Source: Flavobacterium taihuense
GTDB lineage: Bacteria > Bacteroidota > Bacteroidia > Flavobacteriales > Flavobacteriaceae
DNA length: 64,000 nucleotides
Direction of reading: 5' to 3'
Assembly (NCBI RefSeq): GCF_019351435.1
Contig: NZ_JAHWYN010000002.1
Coordinates: 370,469 to 434,468 of the forward strand
A program made the translations under genes and the position numbers. Shown here piece after piece: positions 62,601 to 64,000 of this stretch. Position 1 is the first letter of the stretch, and every line of letters starts with the position of its first letter. The notes under the pieces are model-generated. The model was not told where the DNA came from and made no database searches. It saw only the letters and a list, made by a program, of their open reading frames with translations.

Positions 62601-64000
62601 CTCAAATCAATCACGAGTACTTGATGTCGATTATATGCAGATTACTGTTACCTATACGAATAATGACAATCTCAATTGGTATACGGTTTCATCAGGTGGT
62701 ACATCAATTGGTTCAGGTTCTCCTTTTAATCCAGTTGGGGTTGCTAGTTCAGGTTTAACAAATACAAATACACCAGGGACTACAACTTATTATGCAGAAT
62801 GTTCTAATAATGTAGGATGTAGAGCTCCTACCGATTTTGTTATTAAAGCTGCACCAACTACTGCCAACGCAGGAGCTGATCAAATTGGGACTACGACTTG
62901 TGGAATCACGATGGTTACGCTTGGTGGAAACACTCCAACAGTAGGTACCGGAAAATGGACTATTGTAAGTGGATCAGGCGGATCATTTGCATTGGATACC
63001 AATCCAACAACGACTTTTTCAGGCGCAGCAGGAACATCTTATACATTGCGTTGGACTATTTCGAGTGCATCTTGCACAGCATCATCTGATGATGTAGATG
63101 TAAAATTCAATCAAAATCCAACTACTGCCAATGCGGGAGCAGACCAAACTGGAGCCACGACTTGCGGCCTTACGACGGTTGCGCTTGGCGGAAATACTCC
63201 AACAGTGGGTACTGGAAAATGGACTATTGTAAGCGGATCAGGCGGATCATTTGCTTTGGATACCAATCCAACGACGACTTTTTCAGGTACGGCAGGAACA
63301 GTTTATACATTGCGTTGGACTATTTCGAATGCACCTTGTACAGCATCATCTGATGACGTAGATATAAAATTCAATCAAAATCCAACCACTGCCAATGCAG
63401 GAGCGGACCAAACTGGAGCGACAACTTGTGGCCTTACTACGGTTATGCTTGGCGGAAACACTCCAACAGTGGGTACTGGAAAATGGACTATTGTAAGCGG
63501 ATCAGGTGGATCATTTGCTTTGGATACCAATCCAACGACGACTTTTTCAGGTACGGCAGGAACAGTTTATACATTGCGTTGGACTATTTCGAATGCACCT
63601 TGTGCGTCTTCATCCGATGATGTGACCATACAATTCAATCAAAATCCAACAGCTTCAGTTACTGGTGTTTTAACGGCTTGTTTGACGACAGACTTAAATG
63701 CAGTAACAAATTCGACTACTCCTAGTTATATTTGGTATAAGAATAATGTTGTTATTAGTGGGGAAGTTGCTTCAACCCTTGTTGTCACTGCAGATGGAAA
63801 TTATAAAGTAAAAGTCACAGATAGTTTAACGGGTTGTGAACAAACTTCAAGCTCCTCAATAGTAACGGTCAGCGATAACATCAATCCAACAATCACCTGT
63901 CCTGCGGCAGTAAGTGTCAATGTAGACGCTGGCTCTTGCGTGGCTACGGGAGTTGCTTTGGGCAGCCCGGTATTTGCGGACAATTGTTCGGGGGCTACGG
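59623..64000 (+). CDS. Giant exported repeat protein, probable surface adhesin (5' part only)
   Basis: The frame is open from ATG 59623 to the window edge (1459 codons), and the gene continues beyond. A signal peptide (about 1-31: KPLFYIALFLFSGHTVFSQ) is followed by a domain of about 420 residues resembling the IgGFc-binding N-terminal domain (APAPWQYFSKANEIVIATNS). Ig-like/PKD-type and DUF11-like segments come next (DVEVLKTVDVASPCVGSNVE; VTNLGPNNTAGLSVNDLLPSG). Three tandem 88-residue repeats (62854-63645) and the start of a HYR domain (NPTITCPAAVSVNVDAGSC) complete what is visible. This is the plan of SprB-like surface proteins of gliding flavobacteria, usually secreted by the type IX system. 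The diagnostic C-terminal sorting domain lies outside the window. Composition is rich in Thr, Ser and Gly. Confidence 0.85.
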   Translation, partial: MTNFTLKRLNLIKPLFYIALFLFSGHTVFSQFYTTHYVAPAPWQYFSKANEIVIATNSTSTVNIALKKSDGTLITNLTAIKGTPAVYRFLGLPSALAVHPFNTIVNAAGLIVTSDGPTSVNLRNVASDNLGTDGTDANIKGNASLTSFGDSGIGVRYRIGYYRDGGLGNFGGFGTQYPIYSIMAINNGTTIKLNGTILTTLNAGQSYLFQAAIGSLVESSSGTVMNTSARIDMPGGCGDGTFDQVPPEAVLGAEYFIERGKGNDTAEQTTVVATKANTILTIETYSVTGALTGTVTKTLVNAGDFYTFINGVSNTQFTATRVLATNNVAVYSGTAQSCEVDISVIAPVSACGGSNFIETKKFRAYNTATSLPYFGYVLLKDATAIVNVNGVNMETLTSARYQLGTTGWYLINFNDTQIGSPDIISVSSTAKLTVSIVQQGGGFSMAGFFSNFAAQPDDPTLTYIAGGGCTNVSATLTTPTGFAPYQWYFNGVAISGATSNSYTATKTGAYSVASTLTCGSMTQSKPVTVTLCTDVEVLKTVDVASPCVGSNVEFTVKVTNLGPNNTAGLSVNDLLPSGYTFVSATPSSGAYDSTTGIWSIGSLDDAGIVTLKIIAKVNTTGVYTNTASIPTADSNASNNTATVTPSPIPLPAALSLTGSTICVSPGTNGTITSTTSVNGFNYQLYDSSNVAVQSAKSGTGSGLTWSGLSAGNGYYVVSTVGSSCSATSGTVNVIAADPTAPIRGTITQPTCAVPTGSVVLSGLPSSGTWIVTRTPGAVTTSGSGTSATIGALPVGATYTFTVTNAAGCVSSASTNVVINSVAGLPVTTGVTICQGGSGSLTSSTICSSTVTSGPNNAGNGADNSGVGTSAWSTPGNISTTGTPYATQNLPKNETTHYLFGTNYGFVIPSGASIVGITVVINRQAANGSNIVDNVVSLLKSGSLIGNNLKSAAVWSYSPTTATYGGANNLWGTTWTPAEINATDFGVALSAINSSNQSRVLDVDYMQITVTYTNNDNLNWYTVSSGGTSIGSGSPFNPVGVASSGLTNTNTPGTTTYYAECSNNVGCRAPTDFVIKAAPTTANAGADQIGTTTCGITMVTLGGNTPTVGTGKWTIVSGSGGSFALDTNPTTTFSGAAGTSYTLRWTISSASCTASSDDVDVKFNQNPTTANAGADQTGATTCGLTTVALGGNTPTVGTGKWTIVSGSGGSFALDTNPTTTFSGTAGTVYTLRWTISNAPCTASSDDVDIKFNQNPTTANAGADQTGATTCGLTTVMLGGNTPTVGTGKWTIVSGSGGSFALDTNPTTTFSGTAGTVYTLRWTISNAPCASSSDDVTIQFNQNPTASVTGVLTACLTTDLNAVTNSTTPSYIWYKNNVVISGEVASTLVVTADGNYKVKVTDSLTGCEQTSSSSIVTVSDNINPTITCPAAVSVNVDAGSCVATGVALGSPVFADNCSGAT
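62854..63645 (+). repeat. Three tandem 264-bp repeats inside the giant protein
   Basis: Units start at 62854, 63118 and 63382, each 264 bases (88 codons), beginning PTTANAGADQ and ending FNQN. Units 2 and 3 share an uninterrupted identical block of 96 bases (63244-63339 equals 63508-63603), while unit 1 differs by scattered changes. Each repeat has two cysteines (TTCG and the later PC or SC), perhaps a disulfide-bonded Ig-like domain. A further, more distant copy begins at 63646. Confidence 0.95.

Noticed and set aside
62898..63620. Three similar short plus-strand frames of about 63 codons
   Set aside because: They are the out-of-frame reading of the three 264-bp repeats in the giant protein. 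The in-frame reading is open throughout and has clear domains.
62854..63645. Regular repeats considered as a CRISPR array
   Set aside because: Unit length is 264 bp, units are contiguous with no spacers, and all lie in one coding frame.

Overview
This is a low-GC chromosomal segment from a member of the Bacteroidetes, most likely the family Flavobacteriaceae and probably Flavobacterium or a close relative. The evidence is consistent across the window. Promoters carry the Bacteroidetes -7 motif TAnnTTTG. Shine-Dalgarno sites are mostly absent. There is a complete alternative complex III plus cytochrome oxidase cluster (actABCDEF-coxBA), a DUF2723 giant membrane protein, a riboswitch-controlled TonB-dependent thiamine receptor, and a very large cysteine-containing surface protein of the kind exported by type IX secretion. 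Most of the window is housekeeping. I see no phage, insertion sequence, CRISPR array or plasmid module.

Layout. 1-9.7 kb: end of a DUF4301 gene, arfB, a TPP riboswitch with a TonB-dependent receptor, a Rieske-like lipoprotein that lacks both histidine ligands, greA, a HIT protein, a transglutaminase-like protein, a histidine kinase, a flavin reductase-like protein, a DUF3127 protein and aat. 9.7-16.9 kb (minus strand): the thiamine operon thiS-thiC-tenI/thiE2-thiD-thiE-thiG-thiH-thiF under a second TPP riboswitch. The two riboswitches link uptake and synthesis of thiamine to one signal. 17-21.7 kb: a decayed lipoprotein pseudogene, tag, a lipoprotein, an exported Ppx/GppA-like protein and an MFS transporter. 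22-29.2 kb: the rplM-rpsI-rpsB-tsf operon (minus), a LacI regulator and polA.

29.3-34.6 kb is the least ordinary part. A two-component system (OmpR-type regulator plus kinase) is flanked by two paralogous, tiny, lysine-rich exported proteins. Their promoters share an 11-bp-period direct repeat at exactly the same distance from the -7 box. A membrane metallophosphoesterase next door shares a 21-nt promoter block with the regulator gene. I propose this as a regulatory module resembling, by analogy only, the enterobacterial acid-shock protein Asr under RstAB/PhoBR.

34.7-45.7 kb: DUF2723 protein, tRNA-Gln, a tandem universal stress protein, the rimP-nusA-infB operon (with a terminator-like hairpin in its leader), an MTA/SAH nucleosidase and a SPOR protein. 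45.8-57.3 kb: the respiratory cluster, in which ActA-F oxidises menaquinol and passes electrons to the aa3-type oxidase CoxBA. 57.3-59.4 kb: ruvB and queG. 59.6-64 kb: the first 1459 codons of a giant secreted repeat protein that runs off the window.

Several intergenic spaces hold inverted repeats built from short iterated words. One hairpin family occurs twice (near 44.35 and 58.4 kb). These look like dispersed genomic repeats rather than gene-specific regulation. Promoter, operator and repeat calls rest on reading the sequence by eye. No alignment or database search was run.
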